Below the pieces are notes generated by a model that saw only the letters and a list, made by a program, of their open reading frames with translations, made no database searches and had not been told where the DNA came from. A stretch of 64,000 bases of DNA from contig NZ_JAINWJ010000007.1 in NCBI RefSeq assembly GCF_021021415.1, positions 124,001 to 188,000 on the forward strand. Direction: 5' to 3'. Each line of letters begins with the position of its first letter. Position 1 is the first letter of the stretch. The stretch is from Martelella mediterranea. GTDB taxonomy: Bacteria; Pseudomonadota; Alphaproteobacteria; Rhizobiales; Rhizobiaceae. The translations under genes were made by a program, and so were the position numbers. Of the stretch, positions 17,936 to 26,625 are shown piece by piece.

Positions 17936-18070
17936 CGCCCCGGAGGGGAGAGATGTCGCGAAAGCGACAGTGAGGGGCGAGTCCATCCCCACGAACGCCC
18001 TCACGTTTTGAAATGCTGCATCACCCTCACTCCCCCCTTTCGGGGGTATCTCTCCCGCAAGCGGGAGAGA
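17936..18070. repeat. Rhizobial-type intergenic palindromic element
   Basis: Several stacked hairpins in the gap between convergent MarR and iorB genes: GTCGC-GAA-AGCGAC near 17955-17969, CCCCCC/GGGGG around 18032-18046, and a perfect 10-bp stem TCTCTCCCGC/GCGGGAGAGA at 18049-18070. The composition (CTCTCCCGCAAGCGGGAGAG, GTGAGGGG) matches the mosaic intergenic repeats common in rhizobial genomes. It probably also ends both transcripts. Confidence 0.65.
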
Positions 18071-18103
18071 ATAGTTGGAGCAAGCGTCAATTCCAGTAGC
18101 GAC

Positions 18104-19645
18104 TTACAGCGTCGCCACCGTCTTCAGCGCGCCGTCGAGCGCAATGCCGCTTTCGTCGATGAGGGCTGCCTGGCGGAGGCGGCGGAGCCAGTCGGCGCCG
18201 TCCTCACGCGGTTGCAGCATCGGCACGGCGGAGAGCACGCGGTCAAACTTCGACAGGCCGCGGGCATGGGTATCCGAATAGCCCTTGACCAGACGGCGGG
18301 TGGCGATCACTTCCACGGCGAGATCGTAGTTTGTGGGCAGCACGGCAAGCGCCTGCTTGAGCCAGGCCTCACGGTGCTCCGCCTCGCGGAAATGGCGCAG
18401 GCTGCCGCGCCGGATGCGGCGCATGGACGACAGGAAATAGAGCGAGGAGAACCAGAACAGCGTGCCGGTTTTCACCCGCCGGCCCTTGTTGACGCGCCGG
18501 TCGAGAAAGGCGAACAGTTTCGGCCGCGCCTCGATCCAGAGCCCCAGCCTCTTCGGCAGCGTGCCGCAGACCTCCTCCATGCGCGGATGCATGTATTCGG
18601 TCATGTAGAGGATTTGATCCTCCCCGACGCCAACCTCGTTATGGACGCGCTTGAAGCGGGTGCCGCGCACCTTCAGATCGGCGACCCGCACGACATCGTC
18701 ATAGGCCATGGCCACGGCAACATATTTGGCTGCCGCCACGGTAAAGGCAAAACCCTTCGCCTCCCCGCCATTGGCGCGGTCGGCGGCAAGGAGCGCGGCC
18801 ATGCGGGTCAGATATTCGTCGGCATAGGCCGGGTCCTGGAAATCGGTGAGCTTCTTCACCCCGGCGAAGAGCATGGCATGGGCGATATCCGGAAATTCGG
18901 CGCGGATGCGGTTCACGAGACTGTCGAGCGCGGGATGGCCGGCGGTTTCCGGAAGGGCGTCCAGCCGTTTGGCCGGCGTTGCCGAGACCTTGTCATTTTC
19001 GCCCTGAAGGGCGCGGGCATAGGCGGCATCGAAGGCCCTGAGGCTGGCGGCGACGCCGCGCCCGCCGGCCTTGATGGTTTCCTCATAGGCTTCCTTGGCG
19101 AAAGGCAGCGCCCTGGAGGCGGCGAATGCGCCGAACATGGATGAGGAGATCACGCTGCCGTTCTTCACCGCCAGCGTATCCATGTCGAAGGCGATGGTCT
19201 TGCGGGCGGCGAAATCGGTGGCATCGACCACGGTTTCGGGATTGCCGATGCCATCGCCCGGCTTTTCCTTCTCGCCCACGGCAAACGAGCGATGGGTGGA
19301 GGCGATCAGCAGCGTCTTTTCCGGCGTCACCAGGCCGCGCATCACCGAGCGGCCGGCCTCCATCAGCTCCGCCGCGATCACGACATCCACATCGCCGGGC
19401 GTCGGCATCAGCGACAGGATCGGCATCGCGCCCTCGCGCGGCTTGATCAGCTCGAGATAGTAGATCGTGGCACCCGTGCGCTGGGCAACGCCCGGCACGG
19501 AGGTGGTCTGGGCCACCCAGCCCTGGCTTTCGGCCAGATGCACGATCCAGTCGGCGAGAACGCCGCCGCCCTGTCCGCCCATGGCGAGGATCGCGATCGA
19601 AAGCGGCTTGTCGGCGGAAAGCACCGCGGTGTCGGTCATCATCAT
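18104..19645 (-). CDS. iorB: Indolepyruvate-type 2-oxoacid oxidoreductase, beta subunit with long extension
   Basis: 513 residues; classical IorB subunits are about 200. The first 200 residues are the pyruvate:ferredoxin oxidoreductase gamma-like domain (LSIAILAMGGQGGGVLADWIVHLAESQGW, then TTSVPGVAQRTGATIYYLEL), and the rest is the extra helical domain seen in the long proteobacterial form. The complex oxidatively decarboxylates aryl-2-oxoacids to acyl-CoA, passing electrons to ferredoxin. The start at 19645 lies 4 bp after the iorA stop; ATGs at 19642 and 19639 or an upstream TTG are alternatives. Confidence 0.88.
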   Translation of the reverse strand: MMMTDTAVLSADKPLSIAILAMGGQGGGVLADWIVHLAESQGWVAQTTSVPGVAQRTGATIYYLELIKPREGAMPILSLMPTPGDVDVVIAAELMEAGRSVMRGLVTPEKTLLIASTHRSFAVGEKEKPGDGIGNPETVVDATDFAARKTIAFDMDTLAVKNGSVISSSMFGAFAASRALPFAKEAYEETIKAGGRGVAASLRAFDAAYARALQGENDKVSATPAKRLDALPETAGHPALDSLVNRIRAEFPDIAHAMLFAGVKKLTDFQDPAYADEYLTRMAALLAADRANGGEAKGFAFTVAAAKYVAVAMAYDDVVRVADLKVRGTRFKRVHNEVGVGEDQILYMTEYMHPRMEEVCGTLPKRLGLWIEARPKLFAFLDRRVNKGRRVKTGTLFWFSSLYFLSSMRRIRRGSLRHFREAEHREAWLKQALAVLPTNYDLAVEVIATRRLVKGYSDTHARGLSKFDRVLSAVPMLQPREDGADWLRRLRQAALIDESGIALDGALKTVATL

Positions 19646-19649
19646 GGGT

Positions 19650-21803
19650 CTACTCGGCAAAAACGATGCGGCGGGCCTGACGGCGGCTCTGCAGCCAGCC
19701 GATCACGGCGGCGCGGATGCGATGGACGAAGCGGTCCCAGCCGGTCGGATTGTGGATCACATCGGCGCGGTAGAAGGAGGGACAGAGGACGGCCGCCTCC
19801 GAGACCTCGCCGCAATTGCCGCAGCCGACGCAGGAATTGTCGATCGCCGCCACCGGATCATCCTTCAGCGGATCGTCGGTGTGCTTGACCGAGAGCGAGG
19901 GACATCCCGACAGGCGGATGCAGGCGTGATCGCCGGTACAGACATCCTCGTCAACGCCGAAGCGTTCCTTGACCATGCGCTTGCCGTCCTTCACCGCCTT
20001 GGCGAATTGCGGCTTCACGCGACGCTGCTTGTTCAGCATGCATTCGGAAGAGGCGACGATGATCTTCGGACCTTCCTCCTTGGTCGTCAGCGCTTCGCGC
20101 AGCGTGTCGCGCATCTTTGCGACATCATAGGTGCGGTCGATCTGGCGCACCCATTTGGCGCCGACGCCCTTCACCGCGTCGACGATCGAATTGTTGGTCT
20201 TGCGGCGCGCATTGCTGGCGCGCGAGGAGAGAATGTCCTGCCCGCCGGTGGCCGCCGAATAATAGTTGTCGACCACCAGGATGACGCCGTCCTGCTTGTT
20301 GAACACGGCATTGCCGACGGAGGTGGCAAGGCCGTTGTGCCAGAACCCGCCATCGCCCATCACCGAGATCGAGCGCTTGTCGGATTCGACGTTGAAGGCG
20401 GAGGCCGAGGCCGGGCCGAGACCATAGCCCATGGTGGTGCCGCCGATATTGAAGGGCGGCAGGATCGAAAACAGGTGACAGCCGATATCGGCCGAGACGT
20501 GATGCTCGCCGAGTTCCTTCTCGACGAGTTTCATCGCCGCGAAGATCGGCCGTTCGGGACAGCCGGTGCAGAAACCGGCCGGGCGCGGCGGCACCACCTC
20601 GGCCAGCGCCTTGACCTTGGGATCGGCAAGCACGGGGCCGGCATCGGGCACCGGCGGGCGGTTGCCGAGGATCTGCGGGGCATACGCCTCGAAGAAGGCC
20701 GAGAGCCCGTTGACCAGCACGGGCGTGGTGTATTCGCCACCGAGCGGCAGGATATCCTTGCCCGAAACCTTGGTCTGGAGATCGCGGCGGCGCATCAGCG
20801 TGTGCAGCGCCTGCTCGATATATTCCGGCGCACCCTCTTCCAGCATGACCACCGCCTTCTTGCCGGCGCAGAAGTCGACGACCTCCTCGTCGATCATCGG
20901 ATAGGCGACATTCATGCAGTAGATCGGCACCCGGGAATTGCCATAGACATCGGCAAGGCCAAGCTGCTGCAGGGCGCGCATGGCATTGTTGTAAAGCCCG
21001 CCCTGCATGATGATTCCGACATCGCCCTCTTCCGGGCCGAAATACTCGTTGAGCCTGTTTTCCTTCACGAACTCGATCGCGGCCGGCCAGCGCTTCTCCA
21101 GCTTTTCCTTTTCATGGGCAAAGCTTGCCGGCGGGAGCACGATGCGGCTGACATCGCGCTTCGGGTTCTCCAGCGCCTCGCGCAGGGTGAAAGGCGGGCG
21201 CTTATTGTCCTTGGCGGCGAACTGGCCGTGGACATGGCAGGAGCGGATGCCGACCTGCAGCATGACCGGCGTGTTGGAGGCTTCGGAAAGCTCGAAACCC
21301 TTTTCGACCGCATCGACGATCGAGGGCAGGTTGGGGCGCGGCGTCAGCAGCCACATCTGCGATTTCATCGCGAAGGCGTGGCTGCGCTCCTGCATGATCG
21401 AGGAGCCCTCGCCGAAATCCTCGCCGATGATCACCAGCGCGCCGCCGGTGACGCCGCCGGAGGAAAGGTTCGAGAGCGCATCGGAGGCGACATTCGTGCC
21501 CGCCGTCGATTTCCACGTCACCGCGCCGCGCACCGGATACATCACCGACGCCGACAGCATGGCGGCAGCAGCCGCCTCCGAGGCCGAGGATTCGAAGTGG
21601 ACGCCGAGATCGGCCATCACGTCCTTGGCGTCGGCCAGCACATCCATCAGATGCGAGATCGGCGAGCCCTGATAGCCCCCGACATAGGAAACGCCGGACT
21701 GCAGCAGCGCCTTGGTGATGGCCAGAATTCCCTCGCCTCGGAAGGTATCGCCCTCGCCCAGTTTCAGGTCCTCGACCTCGCGTGCGAACGACCGTTCTGC
21801 CAT
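19650..21803 (-). CDS. iorA: Indolepyruvate-type 2-oxoacid:ferredoxin oxidoreductase, alpha subunit
   Basis: 717 residues. N-terminal pyrimidine-binding/transketolase-like domain (GVSYVGGYQGSPISHLMDVL), central thiamine diphosphate domain with GDGGFWHNGLATSVGNAVFN (GDG at 483-485) ending in VVDN, and a C-terminal ferredoxin-like region. The last cluster motif is a normal CxxCxxC...CP (C658, C661, C664, C674), but the first has only C622, C628 and C634 spaced by five. Forms a complex with IorB immediately downstream. In this setting the substrate could be an indole- or isatin-derived oxoacid rather than indolepyruvate; that is inference. Confidence 0.92.
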   Translation of the reverse strand: MAERSFAREVEDLKLGEGDTFRGEGILAITKALLQSGVSYVGGYQGSPISHLMDVLADAKDVMADLGVHFESSASEAAAAAMLSASVMYPVRGAVTWKSTAGTNVASDALSNLSSGGVTGGALVIIGEDFGEGSSIMQERSHAFAMKSQMWLLTPRPNLPSIVDAVEKGFELSEASNTPVMLQVGIRSCHVHGQFAAKDNKRPPFTLREALENPKRDVSRIVLPPASFAHEKEKLEKRWPAAIEFVKENRLNEYFGPEEGDVGIIMQGGLYNNAMRALQQLGLADVYGNSRVPIYCMNVAYPMIDEEVVDFCAGKKAVVMLEEGAPEYIEQALHTLMRRRDLQTKVSGKDILPLGGEYTTPVLVNGLSAFFEAYAPQILGNRPPVPDAGPVLADPKVKALAEVVPPRPAGFCTGCPERPIFAAMKLVEKELGEHHVSADIGCHLFSILPPFNIGGTTMGYGLGPASASAFNVESDKRSISVMGDGGFWHNGLATSVGNAVFNKQDGVILVVDNYYSAATGGQDILSSRASNARRKTNNSIVDAVKGVGAKWVRQIDRTYDVAKMRDTLREALTTKEEGPKIIVASSECMLNKQRRVKPQFAKAVKDGKRMVKERFGVDEDVCTGDHACIRLSGCPSLSVKHTDDPLKDDPVAAIDNSCVGCGNCGEVSEAAVLCPSFYRADVIHNPTGWDRFVHRIRAAVIGWLQSRRQARRIVFAE

Positions 21804-22111
21804 CTCGAATTCCCCTTTTCCGTTGACCGGAAATCTGAATTAACATGCATTAGCATATTTTTGGGTTTCTTGAAATGTCAACTGAATTAGCGATTTTCCG
21901 CGAAATTCAGCCGCAACACGGAAAACCCCGCGTCAAAAGGCATGCAATTGCATATTTAAGCATCACAGTTGCAAAAATCTGCCCTCAAAACTTTAAACCT
22001 CAAATATTTGCCTTGCCGCGCGGCCCGATTTGCTCTTAGACTTGGAACACACAACAAGCATGACCCCGCGGAAATCATCCGACGGGGGTGGGGAACAACT
22101 GGAGCATCACC
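21804..22111. promoter_or_regulatory. Divergent ior/dpp promoter region with ATGC-GCAT palindromes
   Basis: 308 bp, AT-rich for this genome. Holds ATGCATTAGCAT (21845-21856), the perfect palindrome ATGCAATTGCAT (21942-21953), each followed by ATATTT, and an inverted repeat CTGAATT/AATTCAG (21882-21888 and 21904-21910). Similar ATGCAT elements occur upstream of the cyclase gene. Best candidate ligand is the MarR protein. Confidence 0.45.
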
Positions 22112-23647
22112 ATGACGACATTCACCCGTCGCCAGACACTTGGCCTTGGCGCAGCCGCACTCGTCTCAGGCATTCTCGCGGGCCGCTTGCCGGTCAACGC
22201 GGCCGAGACCGATACGCTTACCATCGCATTCAACGTCAACCTGCCGTCCTTCGACCCGACGGTCGGCGCATCCGCCGTCAACCCGACGATCCAGGCGATC
22301 TACCGCTCGATCTTCAGCCAGTTCATCGGCCAGAAGACGGATCTTTCCTTCGAGCCCGGTATCCTGACCGACTGGGGCTGGAACGAGGACAAGACCAAGG
22401 TGTGGATGGACGTGCGCGAGGGCGTGACCTGGCACGACGGCTCGCCGCTGACGCCGGAAGACGTGGTCTGGTCGCTGGAACGCGCCGCCAATCCCGAGAC
22501 CGGCAACCCGATCCAGTTCGTCTGGTCGACCATCGGCAATTTCTCGGTAGACGGCAACAAGGTCACCGCCGACGTGCTGCGCTTCGAGCCGACGCTGTTC
22601 ATGTGGATGGCGTTCCTCACCGGCTATGTGATGCCCAAGGCCTACTATGAAAAGGTCGGGGCGGCGGGCTTCGAGGAAGCCCCGATCGGCTCCGGCCCCT
22701 ATATGGTCGAGGACTATGAGGGTAACGCCTTCCTCAAGCTCAAGGCCTATCCCGGCTATTACGGCGAGAAGCCCGCCTTCGACACCGTCATCTTCAAGTT
22801 CGTGCCCGACACGACAAGCCGCGTCGCCGAGATCGAATCCGGCTCCTCGGACGTCACGCTGGAAATTCCCTATGAGGAATATGACCGCCTGATCGCCAAG
22901 CCGGGCCTTTCGGGCGTGGCCGAGCCAGTCTCCGATATCGGCATGATCTTCCTCAACAATATCGACGTGATGAACGACAAGAATGTGCGCCTTGCCGCAA
23001 ATTACGCGATCAACAAGCAGGCGATTATCGACCGGCTGCTGTCGGGCTACGGCGTGCCGCTCGACACGCTGGAAGCGCCGGAATATTCGGCCTTCGATCC
23101 CGATATCAAGATACCCTACGACCCCGATCTCGCCGTCAAGCTGCTGGCGGAGTCCGGCTATTCCACCGACAATCCGGTGAAGTTCACGATCCAGACTACG
23201 CGCGGGCTGAAGCCCAAGGATTACGAGATGATCCAGGCGATCGTCGGCATGTGGCGCAAGGTCGGCATCGAGGCCGACATCGAAGTCTACGAGATCGCGA
23301 AGCATTACGAGTTGCGCGCCGCCGACCAGTTGGCGCCCGCCGCCTTCTATAACTGGGGCAATGCGATCGGCGATCCGACCACCTCCACCGGCTTCGCCAT
23401 GTTCGGCCCCTCGCCGCACTCGGTCTGGAACACCGACGACCTCGACGAGATGATCGGCCCGCTCTGGGGCGAGATGGACGAGGAAAAGCGGATCGAGGGC
23501 TGGAAGGCGGTCAGCAAGTACATTGCCGAACAGGGCTATGTCATTCCGCTGCTGCAATATGTCCAGCCGATCGTTTTCAAGGACACGCTGACGGTGGAGC
23601 CGAACCTTTCGGGCGCGCTGCAGCCGACGCTTATCGCGCCGAAGTAA
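22112..23647 (+). CDS. Dipeptide/oligopeptide-type ABC transporter, substrate-binding protein
   Basis: 511-residue family 5 binding protein (DppA/OppA-like). The N terminus FTRRQTLGLGAAALVSGILA is a twin-arginine-type export signal, cleaved near VNAAE. Mature signatures include SFDPTVGASAVNPTIQAIYRS, LTDWGWNEDKTKVWMDVREGVTWHDG and PLTPEDVVWSLERA. The ATG at 22112 has GGAG seven bases upstream. First gene of a complete Dpp-like importer transcribed away from iorAB; such importers also take up non-peptide solutes, so the ligand here could be the substrate of the neighbouring catabolic genes. Confidence 0.93.
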   Translation: MTTFTRRQTLGLGAAALVSGILAGRLPVNAAETDTLTIAFNVNLPSFDPTVGASAVNPTIQAIYRSIFSQFIGQKTDLSFEPGILTDWGWNEDKTKVWMDVREGVTWHDGSPLTPEDVVWSLERAANPETGNPIQFVWSTIGNFSVDGNKVTADVLRFEPTLFMWMAFLTGYVMPKAYYEKVGAAGFEEAPIGSGPYMVEDYEGNAFLKLKAYPGYYGEKPAFDTVIFKFVPDTTSRVAEIESGSSDVTLEIPYEEYDRLIAKPGLSGVAEPVSDIGMIFLNNIDVMNDKNVRLAANYAINKQAIIDRLLSGYGVPLDTLEAPEYSAFDPDIKIPYDPDLAVKLLAESGYSTDNPVKFTIQTTRGLKPKDYEMIQAIVGMWRKVGIEADIEVYEIAKHYELRAADQLAPAAFYNWGNAIGDPTTSTGFAMFGPSPHSVWNTDDLDEMIGPLWGEMDEEKRIEGWKAVSKYIAEQGYVIPLLQYVQPIVFKDTLTVEPNLSGALQPTLIAPK

Positions 23648-23703
23648 GGACGTGGAACAGGAGGACGGGCGAGCCCCTCCCCTGAGGTTACGGAAAAGCA
23701 CAC

Positions 23704-23802
23704 CCCTCTCGCGGTTCATGCTCGGACTTGATCCGAGCATCCAGGCGACACGAAAAACGCTGCCTGGACCCTCGGGTCAAGCCCGAGGGTGACCCGAGAG
23801 GG
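23704..23802. repeat. Nested hairpin repeat between binding-protein and permease genes
   Basis: Outer arms CCCTCTCG (23704-23711) and CGAGAGGG (23795-23802) enclose two hairpins: ATGCTCGGA/TCCGAGCAT (23718-23740) and CCCTCGGG/CCCGAGGG (23769-23789). It resembles alphaproteobacterial REP-like elements. Placed after the binding-protein gene it could protect that transcript and lower permease expression. Confidence 0.65.
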
Positions 23803-23880
23803 TGGAGACGCTTGCGGAAATCCATTGGAAGAGAGCACCGCTCTCCTCCTTTAAACTTGAAGAAATGCGGCGGAGTTTTG

Positions 23881-24888
23881 ATGTCTGTCACCGGAATTTT
23901 CAACCGGGCCGTGATGGCGGCCGTGACGCTTTTCGGCGTCGCGGTCATCGTCTTCTGTCTGCTCAGGATCGTTCCGGGCGATCCGATCGCGATGATGATC
24001 TCGCCGGGCGCCTCGGCTGACGATATCCTGGCGCTCCGGGTCAAATACGGGCTCGATTCCAGCATTCCGGTGCAGTTCGGCGTGTGGATACGGGAAATGC
24101 TGACGGGCGATTTCGGCACCTCGATCTCGCTCAAGCGCCCGGTGCTGTCGCTACTGATGGAGCGCCTGCCGGCAACGCTGGAACTGGCCTTTGCGGCTCT
24201 GGTCTTCGGCGTGATCGGCGGCGGGCTGATTGCCATATTGGCGACCCTTGCCCGCCGCACCGCGCTGGAATCGTTCATCGACGTGCTGAACGGGCTGTTT
24301 CTCGCCGTACCGGATTTCGTCTGGGCGCTGCTTCTGGTGCTGGTGCTCGGCGTCGCCTTTCCGGTGTTTCCGACATCGGGTCGCGTCGATCCTTCGCTCT
24401 CGGGCGATTTCGCCACCAATTTCTATCTGCTCGAAAGCCTCGTCACCCTGCGCTTTTCGCTGTTCACCAATGTGCTCTCCCACATGGTGATGCCAGTGCT
24501 GGCGCTCGGCCTGCCGCTTGCCGCCGTGATCATCCGCACGCTGAAAGAAGCGCTGAACGAGGCGATGCTGCAGGATTACGTTCTGCTGGCGCGGCTGAAG
24601 GGCATGTCCGAAACGCGGCTGGTCGTGCAGGAGACGCTCAGAAACGCGATCGGCCCGACGCTGACGCTGACCGGCGTCCAGTTCACCTTCATGATCGGCG
24701 GCACCGTGATCGTGGAGAGAATATTTTCCTATCCCGGCATCGGCAACATGGCGATCGACGCGGTCATCAACCGCGACCTGCCGCTGATCCAGGGGATCGT
24801 GCTGATGTTCGGCCTGATCTTTGTGCTGATCAACATCGCCATCGACCTTGCCGGTAATTTCTTCAATCCGAGGCTCAAACATGGCTGA
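23881..24888 (+). CDS. ABC transporter permease, DppB type
   Basis: 335 residues, six predicted membrane helices. Typical DppB N terminus (FNRAVMAAVTLFGVAVIVFCLLRIVPGDP) and C-terminal EAA loop around LARLKGMSETRLVVQETLRNAIGPTLT. The ATG at 23881 has GGAG upstream; the longer frame runs into the hairpin element. Forms the membrane channel with the DppC-type protein whose start it overlaps by 8 bp. Confidence 0.94.
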   Translation: MSVTGIFNRAVMAAVTLFGVAVIVFCLLRIVPGDPIAMMISPGASADDILALRVKYGLDSSIPVQFGVWIREMLTGDFGTSISLKRPVLSLLMERLPATLELAFAALVFGVIGGGLIAILATLARRTALESFIDVLNGLFLAVPDFVWALLLVLVLGVAFPVFPTSGRVDPSLSGDFATNFYLLESLVTLRFSLFTNVLSHMVMPVLALGLPLAAVIIRTLKEALNEAMLQDYVLLARLKGMSETRLVVQETLRNAIGPTLTLTGVQFTFMIGGTVIVERIFSYPGIGNMAIDAVINRDLPLIQGIVLMFGLIFVLINIAIDLAGNFFNPRLKHG

Positions 24889-25768
24889 CACCACGCTTGC
24901 CGGCGCCCCGCCCAAAAAACGGCACCCGATGCTGTCGGCGCTTCTCGGCGAACAGAGGGTCTTGTGGGGCGGCGGCATCATCTTTCTGCTGTTCCTGATC
25001 GCGCTCTTCGCGCCGCTGATCGCCCCGCACAACCCGCTGGAGCAGGACCTGATGCTGTCCCGCATCCCGCCAGTGACATCGCCCGGCGCGGAGCCAGGCT
25101 ACTATCTCGGCACCGATGATCTTGGCCGCGATGTGCTCTCGCGGCTGATCTACGGCACACGGATCGCGCTGACGGTCGCCGTCATCGCCGCCGGGCTTGC
25201 GGCGATCCTCGGTTCGCTGCTCGGCCTGTTGGCCGGCTGGTATGGCGGCTGGACCGACCGGGTGATCTCGCGCCTCGTCGATATCTGGATGGCGTTTCCG
25301 CCGGTGCTGCTCTCCGTTCTGCTAGTCGCGGTGCTTGGCGCCGGGCTGCATTCGGTGATCGCCGCGATCGTGATCATCGACTGGACCCGCTTCTGTCGGG
25401 TGGTGCGCGCCGAAACCATCGCGCAGGCCAGCATGGACTATGTGACCGCAGCGCGCACCGTCGGGTTTGCGCGCATGCAGATCCTCGTCAAGGAGATCGT
25501 TCCCAATATCATGCCGGTGTTCGTGGCGCTTCTGAGCCTCGAAATGGGCATTGCCGTTGTGGTCGAGGCGATCCTCTCCTTTGTCGGCCTTTCGGTCTCC
25601 TCCGACACGCCGACATGGGGCGGGATGATCGCGGCCGGCCGCCAGACCATCCATCATACGCCCTGGGTGCTGATCGCGCCGCTCGCGATGCTGCTGATCA
25701 CCGTGCTTTCTTTCAACCAGCTCGGCAACGGCCTGCGCCGGGCGCTGGATCCGGTGATGCGCCGATGA
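24881..25768 (+). CDS. ABC transporter permease, DppC type
   Basis: 295 residues. N-terminal DppC/OppC signature IALFAPLIAPHNPLEQD and GTDDLGRDVLSRLIYGTRIAL, then five more membrane helices and the EAA loop DYVTAARTVGFARMQILVKEIVPN. The ATG at 24881 overlaps the upstream permease by 8 bp, and its stop overlaps the next ATG, showing translational coupling across the operon. Confidence 0.95.
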   Translation: MADTTLAGAPPKKRHPMLSALLGEQRVLWGGGIIFLLFLIALFAPLIAPHNPLEQDLMLSRIPPVTSPGAEPGYYLGTDDLGRDVLSRLIYGTRIALTVAVIAAGLAAILGSLLGLLAGWYGGWTDRVISRLVDIWMAFPPVLLSVLLVAVLGAGLHSVIAAIVIIDWTRFCRVVRAETIAQASMDYVTAARTVGFARMQILVKEIVPNIMPVFVALLSLEMGIAVVVEAILSFVGLSVSSDTPTWGGMIAAGRQTIHHTPWVLIAPLAMLLITVLSFNQLGNGLRRALDPVMRR

Positions 25769-26625
25769 CCCTCTTGACCATAAAGGCGCTCAGCGCCGTA
25801 TCGCTGCGCGACAACAACCGCCCCGTGCTCTCCGACGTCTCGCTCACCCTTGAGGCCGGCGAGGTGCGCGGGCTGGTGGGCGAGAGCGGGGCCGGCAAAT
25901 CGACCATCGCCAAGGCGCTGCTCGCCATGCTGCCGGCGACGGTGAAGGTCACCGGCGGCCATATCCGCTTCGAGGGCCGTGACCTTTTGACGCTGCCCGG
26001 CCGCACGCTGCGGGAAATCATGGGCAACGAGATCACCCTGATCCCGCAGGACCCGCAGACCGCGCTCAATCCCGGACGGCGGATCGAGGCGCAGCTCACC
26101 GACGGGCTCAGGTTGAAACGCGGCATGAGCGGCAGGGAAGCGCGCAAGGTCGCGCTTGCCATGCTGGAGGAAGTCTATATCCGCGATCCGGAACGGGTGA
26201 TGCGCGCCTATCCGCACGAGCTTTCCGGCGGCATGCGCCAGCGCGTGCTGATCGCCGCGGCCTTCGCAATGCGGCCGAAACTGGTGGTCGCCGACGAGCC
26301 GACCACCGCGCTTGACGTGACCGTGCAAAAACAGATCCTCCGCCTGATCCGGCAAATGCAGAAAGCGCACGGCACCGCCGTGCTGTTCGTCACCCACGAT
26401 CTCGGCGTCGTCGCCCAGATCTGCGACAGCGTCACGCTGCTCTATGCCGGCCGGGTGATCGAACAGGGGCAGACGGCGCAGGTGCTCGCCCATCCCGGCC
26501 ACGCCTATACCCGTGCGCTGATGGCCGCAGGCCCGCGCTACGACCGGCCGGATGCCGGACTGGAGCCGGTGCCCGACGCCGTGTTCGCCGCGTTGCGCGC
26601 CGAGATCGGGGAGGCGTCACGATGA
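25765..26625 (+). CDS. ABC transporter ATP-binding protein, DppD type
   Basis: 286 residues. Walker A GESGAGKS, Q-loop in LIPQDPQTALNP (Dpp/Opp type), signature LSGGMRQRV, Walker B KLVVADEPTTALD and the switch histidine in FVTHDLG. It lacks the longer C-terminal tail of E. coli DppD. The ATG overlaps the previous stop (ATGA) and ends with the same overlap into the second ATPase; the two form a heterodimer. Confidence 0.95.
   Translation: MTLLTIKALSAVSLRDNNRPVLSDVSLTLEAGEVRGLVGESGAGKSTIAKALLAMLPATVKVTGGHIRFEGRDLLTLPGRTLREIMGNEITLIPQDPQTALNPGRRIEAQLTDGLRLKRGMSGREARKVALAMLEEVYIRDPERVMRAYPHELSGGMRQRVLIAAAFAMRPKLVVADEPTTALDVTVQKQILRLIRQMQKAHGTAVLFVTHDLGVVAQICDSVTLLYAGRVIEQGQTAQVLAHPGHAYTRALMAAGPRYDRPDAGLEPVPDAVFAALRAEIGEASR

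Noticed and set aside
17936-18070. CRISPR-like repeats
   Set aside because: Hairpins differ from each other, with no regular spacing or unique spacers; they fit rhizobial intergenic palindromes.
19467-21890. 807-residue open frame antisense to iorA
   Set aside because: Same antisense artefact; iorA has clear thiamine diphosphate and iron-sulfur motifs.
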